NCBI RefSeq assembly: GCF_018069865.1
Contig: NZ_JAGQDG010000005.1
Location: 62,001-126,000 of the forward strand
DNA length: 64,000 bases
Source of the DNA: Ideonella paludis
GTDB taxonomy: Bacteria; Pseudomonadota; Gammaproteobacteria; Burkholderiales; Burkholderiaceae_C
Reading direction: 5' to 3'
Position numbers and translations under genes: made by a program. The notes below the pieces were generated by a model, which was not told the origin of the DNA, made no database searches, and was given only the letters and a program-made list of their open reading frames with translations. Shown here one piece after another: positions 21,069 to 28,467 of the stretch; the first letter of the stretch is position 1, and each line of letters starts with the position of its first letter.

Positions 21069-22990
21069 GCCATGGACACCGCTTCCAACACCCGCAAGAT
21101 CTCCCGGCCATAGGCTTCCAGCTTCTTGGCGCCCACGCCGCTGATGCCGGCCAGCGCGTCCAGGCTGTCGGGCGCATCGGCCGCCATTTGCGCCAGCGTT
21201 GCGTCGTTGAAGACGATGTAGGCCGGCAGGTTGTGCTCCTTGGCCACCTCGCTGCGCCAGGCCTTCAGGGCTGCAAAGCGGGCCTGGCCTTCGGCGTCCA
21301 GCGTGGCGGCGGCGCGTGGCACCTTGGGCGCCACGCCGGCCTTGCTGCTGCGGCTGCCCCTGCCACGGGGCGTGGGCTCGCGCGGCTCCCGCAGCTCGAT
21401 CTTGACCTCGCCGCGCAGCACCGCGCGCGCGCTGTCGGCCAGGCCCAGGGTGTAGTACTCGCCCTCGGCCACCACATGGCCCAGCGCAATCAACTGGCGG
21501 ATCACGCCGCGCCACTGCGTCTCTGAAATGGCCCGCCCAATGCCCCAGGTGGAGAGCTGCTCATGGCCGCGCTGGCGGGTTTTCTCGGTCGAGGCGCCAC
21601 GCAGCACGTCGATCAAATGCGCCGAGCCAAAGCCAAAGCCCGAATGCTGGTGGCAGCGGTAAATGCAGGACAGCGCCATGCGCGCGGCCTCGGTGGCATC
21701 CCACCTTGCGGGGGGCTGCAGGCAGTTGTCGCAGTTGTTGCAGCGCCACCCCGATTCACGCTCTTCGCCAAAATATTGCAGCAGCCGCACGCGGCGGCAG
21801 TCCAGGCTTTCGCTCATGGCCAGCAGGGCGTCCAGCTTGCTGCGCTGCAGGCGCTTGAACTCCTCGCCCGCCGCGCTCTCGTCAATCATGCGGCGCTGGT
21901 TCACCACATCGGCCAATCCGTAGCTCATCCATGCGTTAGCCGGCTCACCATCGCGCCCGGCGCGGCCGGTTTCTTGGTAATAGCCTTCAATGTTTTTGGG
22001 CAAATCCAGGTGGGCCACAAAGCGCACATCGGGCTTGTCGATGCCCATACCAAAGGCCACGGTGGCCACCATGATCAGGCCGTCCTCGCGCAAAAAGCGG
22101 TCTTGGTGGCGGCGCCGCGTGTGGGCGTCCAGCCCGGCGTGATAGGGCAGGGCACTCAGGCCCTCGTCTTGCAGCCACTCGGCCGTCTCTTCCACCTTCT
22201 TGCGGCTTTGGCAGTAGACGATGCCCGCATCGCCCTCGTGCTCGTCGCGCAAAAAGCGCAGCAACTGAAGGCGCGCGTTGTCCTTCTCCACAATCGTGTA
22301 GCGGATGTTGGGCCTATCAAAGCTGCTGACAAAACGCTCGGCCTGCTGCAGGCTCAAGCGCTCCAAGATGTCGGCCTGGGTGTGGCTGTCGGCGGTGGCC
22401 GTCAGCGCCATGCGCGGCACGCCGGCAAAGCGCTCAGTCAGCACGCCCAGTTGCAAATACTCCTCGCGGAAGTCATGGCCCCACTGGCTCACGCAGTGCG
22501 CCTCGTCAATCGCAAACAGGCTCAGCTTCTGCCGCTCGTGCAGCGACTCCAACATCGCCAAAAAGCGCGGGTGTGTGATGCGCTCGGGCGCGGCATACAG
22601 CAGCACCAGCTTGCCCGAGAGCAGGTCACGCTCCACCTGCTGGGTGCCTGCGCTGTCCAGCGACGAGTTCAAAAACGCCGAAGGCACGCCCGCCTCGTCC
22701 AGCGCGCCCACCTGGTCGTGCATCAGCGCAATCAAGGGGCTGACCACAATCGTCACGCCCAGGCCTGCGCGGTGGCGGGCAATGGCCGGCACCTGGTAGC
22801 ACAGGCTTTTGCCGCCGCCGGTGGGCATCAACACCAGCGCGTCTTGGCCCTCGATCACGCTGCGCACAATGGCGGCCTGGTGCCCCCGGAAGGCGGTGTA
22901 GCCAAAGACCTCGCGCAGAATGGTCAGCGGGTCGGTGGAGGTGGGGTCGGCGCTGGGCAGCGCGGCATCAGGCAGGGTGGACATGGGCAT
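21062..22990 (-). CDS. recQ: ATP-dependent DNA helicase RecQ
   Basis: About 642-residue RecQ, a 3'-5' helicase in recombination and replication-fork repair. All family parts are visible: motif [14 protein letters not shown] (about residue 55), DEAH in [27 protein letters not shown], the helicase C region [10 protein letters not shown], the zinc site with CNNCDNC, and a C-terminal HRDC domain ([22 protein letters not shown]). Two in-frame ATGs (22990 and 22984) are possible and neither has a strong ribosome site. It is divergent from the cupin gene with 64 bases between starts. No LexA box is evident in that gap. Confidence 0.95.
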   Translation of the reverse strand: MPMSTLPDAALPSADPTSTDPLTILREVFGYTAFRGHQAAIVRSVIEGQDALVLMPTGGGKSLCYQVPAIARHRAGLGVTIVVSPLIALMHDQVGALDEAGVPSAFLNSSLDSAGTQQVERDLLSGKLVLLYAAPERITHPRFLAMLESLHERQKLSLFAIDEAHCVSQWGHDFREEYLQLGVLTERFAGVPRMALTATADSHTQADILERLSLQQAERFVSSFDRPNIRYTIVEKDNARLQLLRFLRDEHEGDAGIVYCQSRKKVEETAEWLQDEGLSALPYHAGLDAHTRRRHQDRFLREDGLIMVATVAFGMGIDKPDVRFVAHLDLPKNIEGYYQETGRAGRDGEPANAWMSYGLADVVNQRRMIDESAAGEEFKRLQRSKLDALLAMSESLDCRRVRLLQYFGEERESGWRCNNCDNCLQPPARWDATEAARMALSCIYRCHQHSGFGFGSAHLIDVLRGASTEKTRQRGHEQLSTWGIGRAISETQWRGVIRQLIALGHVVAEGEYYTLGLADSARAVLRGEVKIELREPREPTPRGRGSRSSKAGVAPKVPRAAATLDAEGQARFAALKAWRSEVAKEHNLPAYIVFNDATLAQMAADAPDSLDALAGISGVGAKKLEAYGREILRVLEAVSMAQ

Positions 22991-23054
22991 CGCCCGGCAT
23001 GGTACCCGGTGTGCGACCATGCAAGCCTCCGAATCACCCCGCTTGGAGCCCACG

Positions 23055-23573
23055 ATGACGCCGTCCCCAGCCGACCCGCTGACCCCCGCTCAACTGCGCG
23101 AGCGCCTGATCCGCAATATGGACGAGGCCCTGGCCGGCCCGCAGGCGCAGCGCTTCTCGCGCCCGCCGCGCTACACCTCCACCTTTGCCTCGCTGACCGA
23201 AGGCACCGCCGCCACGCAGATGGGCTGCAGCGTGGACGTGGTGCCCCCCGGCCAACAAAGCTGCCCCTACCACCTGCACCACGCGCAAGAAGAGATGTTC
23301 GTCATCTTGCAAGGCCAAGGCCACCTGCGCGTGGCGGGCGAGCTGCTACCGGTGACGGCCGGCGACGTGATCACCATCCCCCCCGGCCCGCTCTACCCGC
23401 ACCACCTGCTCAACACCTCCGACGCCGAGCTCAAGTACCTGAGCATCAGCACCCAGATCAAGCCCGAGATTTGCGAGTACCCCGACTCGGCCAAGTCCAT
23501 GGCCTGGGCGCCGGGGGTCAAGCTGGTTCAGCGGGCGGGGGAGGCGGTGGATTATTGGGAGGGGGAGGTTTGA
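23055..23573 (+). CDS. Cupin-domain protein
   Basis: 172-residue protein with one cupin barrel. The first cupin motif is seen as [25 protein letters not shown] (His-x-His and Glu as metal ligands) and the second as [21 protein letters not shown]. An N-terminal helical extension (~35 residues) precedes the barrel. The substrate is unknown; sugar-nucleotide epimerase-like, dioxygenase-like and purely binding cupins share this pattern. ATG 23055 is chosen because GGAG stands 6 bases upstream and the earlier in-frame ATGs (22920, 23019) run into recQ. It is divergent from recQ and convergent with the VOC gene (7 bases apart). Confidence 0.85.
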   Translation: MTPSPADPLTPAQLRERLIRNMDEALAGPQAQRFSRPPRYTSTFASLTEGTAATQMGCSVDVVPPGQQSCPYHLHHAQEEMFVILQGQGHLRVAGELLPVTAGDVITIPPGPLYPHHLLNTSDAELKYLSISTQIKPEICEYPDSAKSMAWAPGVKLVQRAGEAVDYWEGEV

Positions 23574-23580
23574 GGGGGCA

Positions 23581-23964
23581 TTAGCCGTTGTAGACGACGG
23601 CGATCTTGTTCCCCGTGGGGTCTCTCATATAGGCGGCATACCAGTTGGGCCCGTAGTCGGCGCGTGGGCCAGCAGCCCCTTCGTCCTGAGCGCCTTGTGC
23701 CATCGCCGCCGCATAGAAGGCATCGACTTGGGCGGGAGATGCGGCCGGAAATGCCACCATCACCCCGTTGCCCGCACTGGCCTGTTCACCATTGAAGGGT
23801 GTGCAGACCCACACCGTAGGGCCCTCACCATGGCCCCCTGCCGAGTAGCCACGCCAGCCCGGAAAGTTGGCATGCGAGGACCAGTCGATGGTGGCCAGCA
23901 CCTCATCGTAGAAGGCATGGGCGACGGCGACGTCTTTGGCCCCTAACGTAACGTACAAATTCAT
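23581..23964 (-). CDS. VOC-family (glyoxalase-like) protein, predicted LexA-controlled
   Basis: 127-residue protein of the vicinal-oxygen-chelate fold: MNLYVTLGAKDVAVAHAFYDEVL at the start, a central GVMVAFPAASPAQVDAFYAAAMAQGA and the C-terminal YMRDPTGNKIAVVYNG. Family members include glyoxalases, dioxygenases and antibiotic-binding proteins; the His/Glu metal set is incomplete here, so catalysis is uncertain. ATG 23964 has AGGGAAC 5 bases upstream; an in-frame ATG at 24024 is less likely. About 80 bases upstream lies a promoter-like pair of hexamers with a LexA box across its -10, so it may be DNA-damage inducible. That regulation is a prediction from sequence alone. Confidence 0.86.
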   Translation of the reverse strand: MNLYVTLGAKDVAVAHAFYDEVLATIDWSSHANFPGWRGYSAGGHGEGPTVWVCTPFNGEQASAGNGVMVAFPAASPAQVDAFYAAAMAQGAQDEGAAGPRADYGPNWYAAYMRDPTGNKIAVVYNG

Positions 23965-24041
23965 GATGTTCCCTTTGGAAGTGAAGCTTGCGAGTGGCGA
24001 CGTCAAGGCGGCGTCGTGCGTCATCTCAAGTAAAAGATAAA

Positions 24042-24061
24042 TACTGTATGTAATAACAGTA
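24042..24061. promoter_or_regulatory. LexA (SOS) box
   Basis: TACTGTATGTAATAACAGTA matches the enterobacterial LexA consensus at 16 of 20 positions, including both outer CTGT/ACAG arms; only the centre differs. It lies within the predicted minus-strand promoter of the VOC gene. The plus-strand side has no gene start before the end of intI, so the VOC gene is the only apparent target. Confidence 0.78.
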
Positions 24062-24071
24062 TTCCGTGCAA
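24043..24071 (-). promoter_or_regulatory. Predicted sigma-70 promoter of the VOC gene
   Basis: On the minus strand, TTGCAC (24066-24071) and TACAGT (24043-24048) are separated by exactly 17 bases, an acceptable -35/-10 pair about 80 bases before ATG 23964. The LexA box covers the spacer and the -10, a geometry that would block RNA polymerase. Prediction only. Confidence 0.5.
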
Positions 24072-24198
24072 GTCATTCCACTGCGGACAGGCGCGGTCTG
24101 GGGCGGTTGCTTCAGGCTGATTGCAGACATTCGACGACTCCCCTTGGCTGTCTGCTTTGCGCTTAAACAGTCGTTCGCCACCCTGGCCCCAAAGGGTT

Positions 24199-25259
24199 TC
24201 AGCCCTCTTGAGCAAGCGCATCGAGCGGGCTACGCACCGCACCCCCGCCCATCTTCAATACATGGGTGTAGATCATCGTCGTGGCGACATCTGAATGCCC
24301 GAGCAACTCCTGCACGGTGCGGATGTCTGTGCCACTCTGCAGCAAGTGGGTTGCGAAGCAATGCCTCAGAGTGTGAGGCGTGGCCGGCTTGGCGACGCCG
24401 GTGGCTTGAACTGCGCGCTTGAACGCCCGCTGGAAGGTCTGGTCGTAGAGGTGATGCCGTCGCACCACGCCGCTGACTGGATCAGTTGAATGGTGATCTT
24501 GAGGGAACACCCAGAACCACGGCCAACTTGACCCCATGCGCGGGTACTTGCGCTCCAGCGCATGTGGCATCTCAACCCCGCGGTACCGGCCTCCACGTCT
24601 GCCGCCCACAAGGAACGCGCCAAGCCCAGCTGAGCGCGCAGTGCCGGCACCAATGACTGCGGCAGCATCACCACACGGTCCTTCGCCCCCTTGCCCTCCC
24701 GCACGATCACCGCACGCTGGCCGAAATCCACGTCCTTGACCCGCAACTGCAGGGCTTCGGTGATCCGCAGACCGCAGCCATACAGCAGCTGTGCGAGGAG
24801 TTGATGCTCGCCAACCATGGCGCGCAGCACCTGACGTACCTCCTCCACGGTCAGCACCACTGGCAGCCGGCGTTGCCGCCTGGGATGTCCGATTTCCTTC
24901 AGCCAGGGCAGTTGATGGCCCAGCACCTTGCCGTAGAAAAACAGCAGGGCGGACAGCGCCTGGCTGTGGGTGGAGGGCGCCACTGATCGATCATTTGCAA
25001 GGTGCGTGAGAAACGCCTCCACCTCGGAGCCGCCCATCTCAGCGGGATGCCGCAGGCCGTGAAAGCGAATGAAAGCCTTGACCCAGTAGACGTAAGCCTC
25101 CTCGGTGCGGAGGCTGTAGTGCATGAAGCGCAACCGTTCACGAAGCTGCGCCAACAGGCGTGGTGACTTCAGTGGCGGCAGGTCTTGACCGGGCGGCTCG
25201 GGACGAAGCGTCTTGCGTGGCGGCAGTGCGGGTACAGCGGGAAAGGTGACTGGCATCAT
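24199..25259 (-). pseudogene. intI: Integron integrase IntI, split by a one-base frameshift
   Basis: Tyrosine recombinase that would insert and excise cassettes at attI and attC. The first part reads from ATG 25259 to about 24590 with the SAM-like N-terminal domain ([25 protein letters not shown]) and box-I Arg in [13 protein letters not shown]. The remainder continues in another frame to the stop at 24199: the IntI-specific insert ([20 protein letters not shown]), box [20 protein letters not shown] and the Tyr in TTMIYTHVL, then VRSPLDAL. The total, 1061 bases, is one short of 354 codons. Restoring one base within about 24585-24590 joins the halves. All catalytic residues survive, so the break is recent or a sequencing error. 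A LexA box overlaps the predicted promoter. Confidence 0.9.
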
Positions 25260-25328
25260 GGCCTCCCGGTGCACGCTGGGCTCTCAAAGAGAACTTGTAA
25301 CCGCGTGCCGCTTTTGTCGAAAATTTAA

Positions 25329-25348
25329 TGCTGGATAAATATACAGCT
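25329..25348. promoter_or_regulatory. LexA (SOS) box of intI
   Basis: TGCTGGATAAATATACAGCT contains CTG-N10-CAG and matches the LexA consensus at 15 of 20 positions. It overlaps the predicted -10 of intI. SOS control of integron integrases through such a box is established for several integrons; here it is inferred from sequence. Confidence 0.72.
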
Positions 25349-25366
25349 TTTGAGCAAAAGTGTTTA
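25338..25366 (-). promoter_or_regulatory. Predicted intI promoter
   Basis: On the minus strand TAAACA (25361-25366) and TATATT (25338-25343) are spaced by 17 bases. They would give a leader of roughly 70 bases before ATG 25259. The LexA box covers the -10. Prediction only; no strong plus-strand cassette promoter was recognised in the attI region. Confidence 0.42.
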
Positions 25367-25394
25367 TGCGACAGGCACTTTTTTGCACTCACCC

Positions 25395-25460
25395 CGCCCG
25401 TTTTAGGGAGCAGCCTTGCTGCCTAGGTGGCGTATGCTGTCTGTATAGAACACGTTAGGC
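25395..25460 (+). other. attI recombination site (core at 25454-25460)
   Basis: The core GTTAGGC at 25454-25460 stands between intI and the first cassette, in the position and orientation of attI, with the crossover expected between 25454 and 25455. The TTAGGC half belongs to cassette 1. The left boundary given is approximate, because the auxiliary integrase-binding sites of attI are not conserved enough to read. Confidence 0.7.
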
Positions 25461-25508
25461 CGCAAACAACGACCCGAAGAGCTATTCCTTAGGTTAAATG
25501 GAGAACCC

Positions 25509-26327
25509 ATGACGGATGAAAGCAAAGTAAGAGATGTTGTTGACGCCGTGACAGGCGTTGTACAAGCTGTCCCCGTCTACCAAGATGTAGTTCAGCCTGC
25601 TGCTCAAGAATTAGGCAAAGCACTCCAAACCGTTGCCAAATCAGTCCATCTCGCGCTAGCACCAGTCAGCGCCCTTGTATGGGGATACGATCAAATTAAG
25701 GATTTCGTTGCCACAAAGGTGGCGGAGCGACTTAAGAATGTTGCCGAAGAAAATATTGTGACGCCGAAGCCAAATGTAGCTGGACCTGCGCTGGAGTCAT
25801 TGCGTTACACAGGACATGAGAACTCTCTCAGCGAACTGTATGCGAACCTGATCGCTGCTTCAATGGACAAAACAACTGCAGCAGGCGCGCATCCTGCCTT
25901 TGTAGAGATAATCAAGCAACTCACGCCTGATGAAGCAAAGCTGGTAGGGCTTTTCATCCGCCCCCGAGCCTTCCCCCTGCTAAATGTCCGCCGGGAATAC
26001 AAGCAACAAACCCCAGAGAAGAGCGGCGGCAAAGACGTTATGATTAACTTTTCGCTGTTGGGCCAAGAAGCCAATCTAGAGTTTCCACACTTAACGCCAA
26101 CCTACATCGATAACCTCTGCCGCCTGGGATTGGCAGAGGTCCCGGCGATGTATGAGTACACGGCCCCTCGTGTCTATGAGGCCCTAGAAAATGCTCCTGC
26201 TGTGCAGAATCTGAAAGCTCAGATTGATGCAAATGAGGAATGGACTTGCGTATTCGAGCGGAAAGGATTACGAGTCACGGAACTTGGAAAGCAGTTCGTA
26301 GCCGTTTGCGTTCAGAGCAAAGCGTAG
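25509..26327 (+). CDS. Cassette 1: Abi-alpha / DUF4393-like protein
   Basis: 272-residue protein in the first cassette. It resembles the Abi-alpha (DUF4393) family: a hydrophobic amphipathic N-terminal third (QELGKALQTVAKSVHLALAPVSALVWGYDQI), then the family core RYTGHENSLSELYANLIAASMDK, HPAFVEIIKQLTPDEAKLV, LTPTYIDNLCRLGLAEVP and the C-terminal LRVTELGKQFVAVCV. Some members are annotated as abortive-infection proteins, so phage defence is a candidate role; direct evidence for this gene is lacking. ATG 25509 follows ATGGAGAACCC, a good ribosome site. Base use is clearly less GC-rich than the chromosome. A 120-base untranslated stretch separates its stop from attC1. Confidence 0.78.
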   Translation: MTDESKVRDVVDAVTGVVQAVPVYQDVVQPAAQELGKALQTVAKSVHLALAPVSALVWGYDQIKDFVATKVAERLKNVAEENIVTPKPNVAGPALESLRYTGHENSLSELYANLIAASMDKTTAAGAHPAFVEIIKQLTPDEAKLVGLFIRPRAFPLLNVRREYKQQTPEKSGGKDVMINFSLLGQEANLEFPHLTPTYIDNLCRLGLAEVPAMYEYTAPRVYEALENAPAVQNLKAQIDANEEWTCVFERKGLRVTELGKQFVAVCVQSKA

Positions 26328-26447
26328 ATTGGCACATCAAGTTCGACATAAACCACAACAAATATGCGCGTGGATTGACATGTGAAGTGCAACACACAAT
26401 GTAAATTCAGGCCATGCGACTTGCCAAGCCTTCCGCTACGCGCCACA

Positions 26448-26568
26448 GCCTAACTGTCGGTTCAACGCGGACGCCAACACTGGCCATGGCTTCGCCATTT
26501 TCATGGCCAGCATTGGTGCCCTTCAGTCGCTGCGCTCCTTACGGCGCCGGTTAACCTGGGCGTTAGGA
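26448..26568 (+). other. attC site of cassette 1
   Basis: 121-base attC. R'' GCCTAAC (26448-26454), spacer TGTCG, L'' GTTCAACG (26460-26467); L' CGGTTAAC (26548-26555), spacer CTGGGC, R' GTTAGGA (26562-26568). The crossover lies after G 26562. Box order and spacing match classical attC sites such as that of aadA1. The last R' base (A) belongs to cassette 2. Confidence 0.93.
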
Positions 26569-26575
26569 GTCACGG

Positions 26576-27028
26576 ATGCCCCGCATACGCGAAGACTGGT
26601 TCGAAGCTGAGCAACTCATTCGAGCTGCGCAGGACGGTGACCTGACTTCGGTTCAGCGCCTCGCGTCGGAGGGGTTCGATGTCAACCTGATGGACGAAAT
26701 CGGCAAGAGTGCACTGCACTATGCCGTCGAAGGTGAGCATTACAAGGTAGTCCAGTGGCTGCTGGAGCATCACGCGAATGTGAACCTGCACGACGAAGAC
26801 ATGATCGGGGAGACCGCGCTATCGCTGGCCGCCCAGCGCGACTACCCTGAGTTGGTCGAACTACTCCTCACACATAGAGCCGACCCGGACATTGCTGGCT
26901 GGATGCAGCAAACGGCCCGAACACGAGCACATCAGCGGAAAGATTCAGACGGAGTCAAGATCGCCGCGCTCATTGAGCTCTACAAGCCTACCGAGCCGAA
27001 CCCTGGCTCTCGGAAGCAACGAAAGTGA
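26576..27028 (+). CDS. Cassette 2: ankyrin-repeat protein
   Basis: 150-residue soluble protein with about three ankyrin repeats: LIRAAQDGDLTSVQRLASEGFDVNL, IGKSALHYAVEGEHYKVVQWLLEHHANVNL and IGETALSLAAQRDYPELVELLLTHRADPDI. The C-terminal ~35 residues are polar and basic. Ankyrin repeats bind other proteins; no partner or enzyme domain is visible. The gene starts only 13 bases after the cassette junction, and the junction itself supplies its Shine-Dalgarno sequence (GGAG at 26566-26569, 6 bases before ATG 26576). It fills the cassette almost completely, its stop lying one base before attC2. Confidence 0.9.
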   Translation: MPRIREDWFEAEQLIRAAQDGDLTSVQRLASEGFDVNLMDEIGKSALHYAVEGEHYKVVQWLLEHHANVNLHDEDMIGETALSLAAQRDYPELVELLLTHRADPDIAGWMQQTARTRAHQRKDSDGVKIAALIELYKPTEPNPGSRKQRK

Positions 27029-27029
27029 C

Positions 27030-27155
27030 GCCTAACCCCTCGCTGGAACCGACGCCCACCGTCATGGCACTTGGCCAGCTTCCCGGCTTAGGTCATCATC
27101 CGTCCAGCGGGCCAAGCGCCATGCCGGCGTGCGCGGCTCAGCTCGAACGTTAGGC
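27030..27155 (+). other. attC site of cassette 2
   Basis: 126-base attC. R'' GCCTAAC at 27030-27036 and R' GTTAGGC at 27149-27155 are perfect reverse complements. The L arms GCTGGAACC (near 27042) and GGCTCAGC (near 27135) pair with extra unpaired bases, as in known attC sites. The crossover lies after G 27149. Confidence 0.93.
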
Positions 27156-27160
27156 GTCAA

Positions 27161-27592
27161 ATGAGCCCGTCGCCACTTTCATTGCCGACCGATCTTCCTG
27201 CCAAGCTTCTCAAGCAGGCTCCTGGGCAGTTTGAATGTGTGTTCGTCAATTGCGAGCTTCACAACACGCCCGGTGGAATGACGGCTAGCGCCGACTTCTT
27301 TGCTCTCACGCGCAAGCTTTTCGGTGGGTACGTTCGAAATCAAATCACGCTAGATCTTGAGTCCGTTCGGGCCATGTCAGCCCTTGGAGAGCGCCTCATG
27401 AGCGAGCATTCAACCGAGCACCTCACCGTTGACGTGGTGATCGAAAAGAGCAGGGCTGTCCACGCCTTCCTCGATCTCGAGCAGCTTCCTCGCCTCAAAG
27501 GAGGTGACGACTTCTACGCACGGAAGCATGAGCAATACATTCAAGCCTTTCCTGTGCTTCGGCACGCTCCGGCGAGAGGTGGTCGAGCGTGA
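27161..27592 (+). CDS. Cassette 3: hypothetical protein
   Basis: 143-residue soluble protein that I do not recognise. It has no signal peptide or membrane helix; predicted character is mixed alpha/beta, with a strand-rich start (GQFECVFVNCELHNT), a helical middle (SVRAMSALGERLMSEHS) and a LTVDVVIEKSRAVHAFLDLEQLP segment, then a basic Gly-rich tail. ATG 27161 lies 11 bases after the cassette junction; AGGCG in the junction can serve as a weak ribosome site. The stop TGA falls one base before attC3. Cassette genes of this size are commonly without known homologues, so function is left open. Confidence 0.85.
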   Translation: MSPSPLSLPTDLPAKLLKQAPGQFECVFVNCELHNTPGGMTASADFFALTRKLFGGYVRNQITLDLESVRAMSALGERLMSEHSTEHLTVDVVIEKSRAVHAFLDLEQLPRLKGGDDFYARKHEQYIQAFPVLRHAPARGGRA

Positions 27593-27593
27593 C

Positions 27594-27656
27594 GCCTAAC
27601 CCCTCCGTCAAGGGGACGTCCCGCAGGCGGGCCGCCCATTACGTCGAACGTTAGGC
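27594..27656 (+). other. attC site of cassette 3
   Basis: 63-base attC, half the size of its neighbours. R'' GCCTAAC at 27594-27600 and R' GTTAGGC at 27650-27656 are perfect reverse complements; the inner arms (CGTCAAGG and ATTACG) pair imperfectly around a GC-rich stem. The crossover lies after G 27650. Confidence 0.92.
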
Positions 27657-27663
27657 GCCTCAA

Positions 27664-28182
27664 ATGAATCAACCGTCCATCGTGACAGCGCTGGAAGAAC
27701 CGTATCCGGCTTACAGCGGTACGATGGATGCTTCTCATATCCTGTTGGCGGGCCTTCAATGGCCGACTGAGTATTGGGTTGGGTTGGCGCTCGGCTGGTT
27801 GGAGCAAGGTGCACCCATAAGCCAAGCAATCCTTAAAGAGTTGCAATGCCTAGCTACTAGTGCTTCGCTCTCACAGAGCGTTAAGCATCGTGCGTTTGGG
27901 CTTGTTCGGCAGACCTTGCAATCGCTGCCGATTGAAGAACTCGACGTTGTTCGCGTGGTGGCACTTCATCAAGTGGCTCGCATATACGGTGGGACTGCGA
28001 CGGTAGAGCGGGTGCCCCAGGTCGGTGATGTCGGAACAGTTGTACATGTTTACCAGCCAACGTCGACCGAGCGCCGATTCGAAGTTGAGGCCGTAGACAA
28101 GGACGGCTTTACCTTATGGATTGCGGATTTTGATGCAATGGAGCTAAGACTTGAGCTCAAGCACTTTCAATCCGGCGCCTAA
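27664..28182 (+). CDS. Cassette 4: hypothetical protein with DUF4926-like C-terminus
   Basis: 172-residue soluble protein. The N-terminal ~95 residues are helical and unrecognised (LLAGLQWPTEYWVGLALGWLEQGAPIS). The C-terminal ~75 residues (VVRVVALHQVARIYG, then VGDVGTVVHVYQ, FEVEAVDKDGFTLWI) resemble DUF4926, a small barrel-like domain of unknown role often found near toxin-immunity or defence genes; this match is by pattern only. ATG 27664 lies 13 bases after the junction. The stop codon TAA is contained in the R'' box of its own attC, so the gene uses recombination-site DNA as its end. Confidence 0.82.
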   Translation: MNQPSIVTALEEPYPAYSGTMDASHILLAGLQWPTEYWVGLALGWLEQGAPISQAILKELQCLATSASLSQSVKHRAFGLVRQTLQSLPIEELDVVRVVALHQVARIYGGTATVERVPQVGDVGTVVHVYQPTSTERRFEVEAVDKDGFTLWIADFDAMELRLELKHFQSGA

Positions 28183-28286
28183 CCCATCGTTCAACCGGAC
28201 ATGCTCCGGCGTTCCGACGCCGGGCTCCATTTCATTTTGCCCGGCTTCGTCACTCTGTCGCATGCCGGTTAACTAAAACGTTGATG
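28177..28286 (+). other. attC site of cassette 4 (end of array)
   Basis: 110-base attC. R'' GCCTAAC (28177-28183), spacer CCATC, L'' GTTCAACCG (28189-28197); L' CCGGTTAAC (28265-28273), spacer TAAAAC, R' GTTGATG (28280-28286). The R' fails the GTTRRRY rule after GTT, as expected where the following six bases are chromosomal rather than cassette DNA, so this marks the end of the array. No further attC follows before the M28 gene. Confidence 0.9.
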
Positions 28287-28467
28287 CTATCGCCTACGGC
28301 GATGACCGCTTTGTAGCGCTGAGCGTGCGTTCACCCCAAAGCCCCGGCTGACTGCAATCGCTGCAAACCAGTCGTCCAACGGTGCGGCGGCCCTCCCAAG
28401 TGGTTGATGCATACCCCGCCATGGGCTGCTCAATCACTGTTCTGCCGGGCAGCAGTACCGGCGCGGC

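Larger units (their letters stand above)
24199..28286. mobile_element. Chromosomal integron: frameshifted intI, attI and four gene cassettes
   Basis: The element consists of a minus-strand integron integrase, a divergent attI core and a four-cassette plus-strand array. Cassette boundaries follow from the G|TTRRRY crossover points: cassette 1 at 25455-26562, cassette 2 at 26563-27149, cassette 3 at 27150-27650 and cassette 4 at 27651-28280. All four genes point away from the integrase and each is followed by an attC with matched R and L boxes. Cassette DNA is visibly poorer in G and C than the genes on both sides, as expected for foreign cassettes. The flanks are ordinary chromosomal genes (VOC family and M28 peptidase), and no transposase or plasmid gene is present, which fits a sedentary chromosomal integron. 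Confidence 0.93.

Noticed and set aside
24585-24590. Programmed frameshift in intI
   Set aside because: No slippery heptamer or downstream stem was seen, and IntI genes are not known to use recoding.
26375-26403. TTGACA in the tail of cassette 1 as a cassette-borne promoter for cassette 2
   Set aside because: The hexamer is perfect, but no acceptable -10 lies at 16-18 bases; TGTAAA at 19 bases is too weak to call.
28281-28410. Possible gene-less fifth cassette bounded by two GTTGATGC copies (28280 and 28403)
   Set aside because: There is no matching CATCAAC R'' box nor L boxes inside, so the repeat is probably chance or plain flanking DNA.
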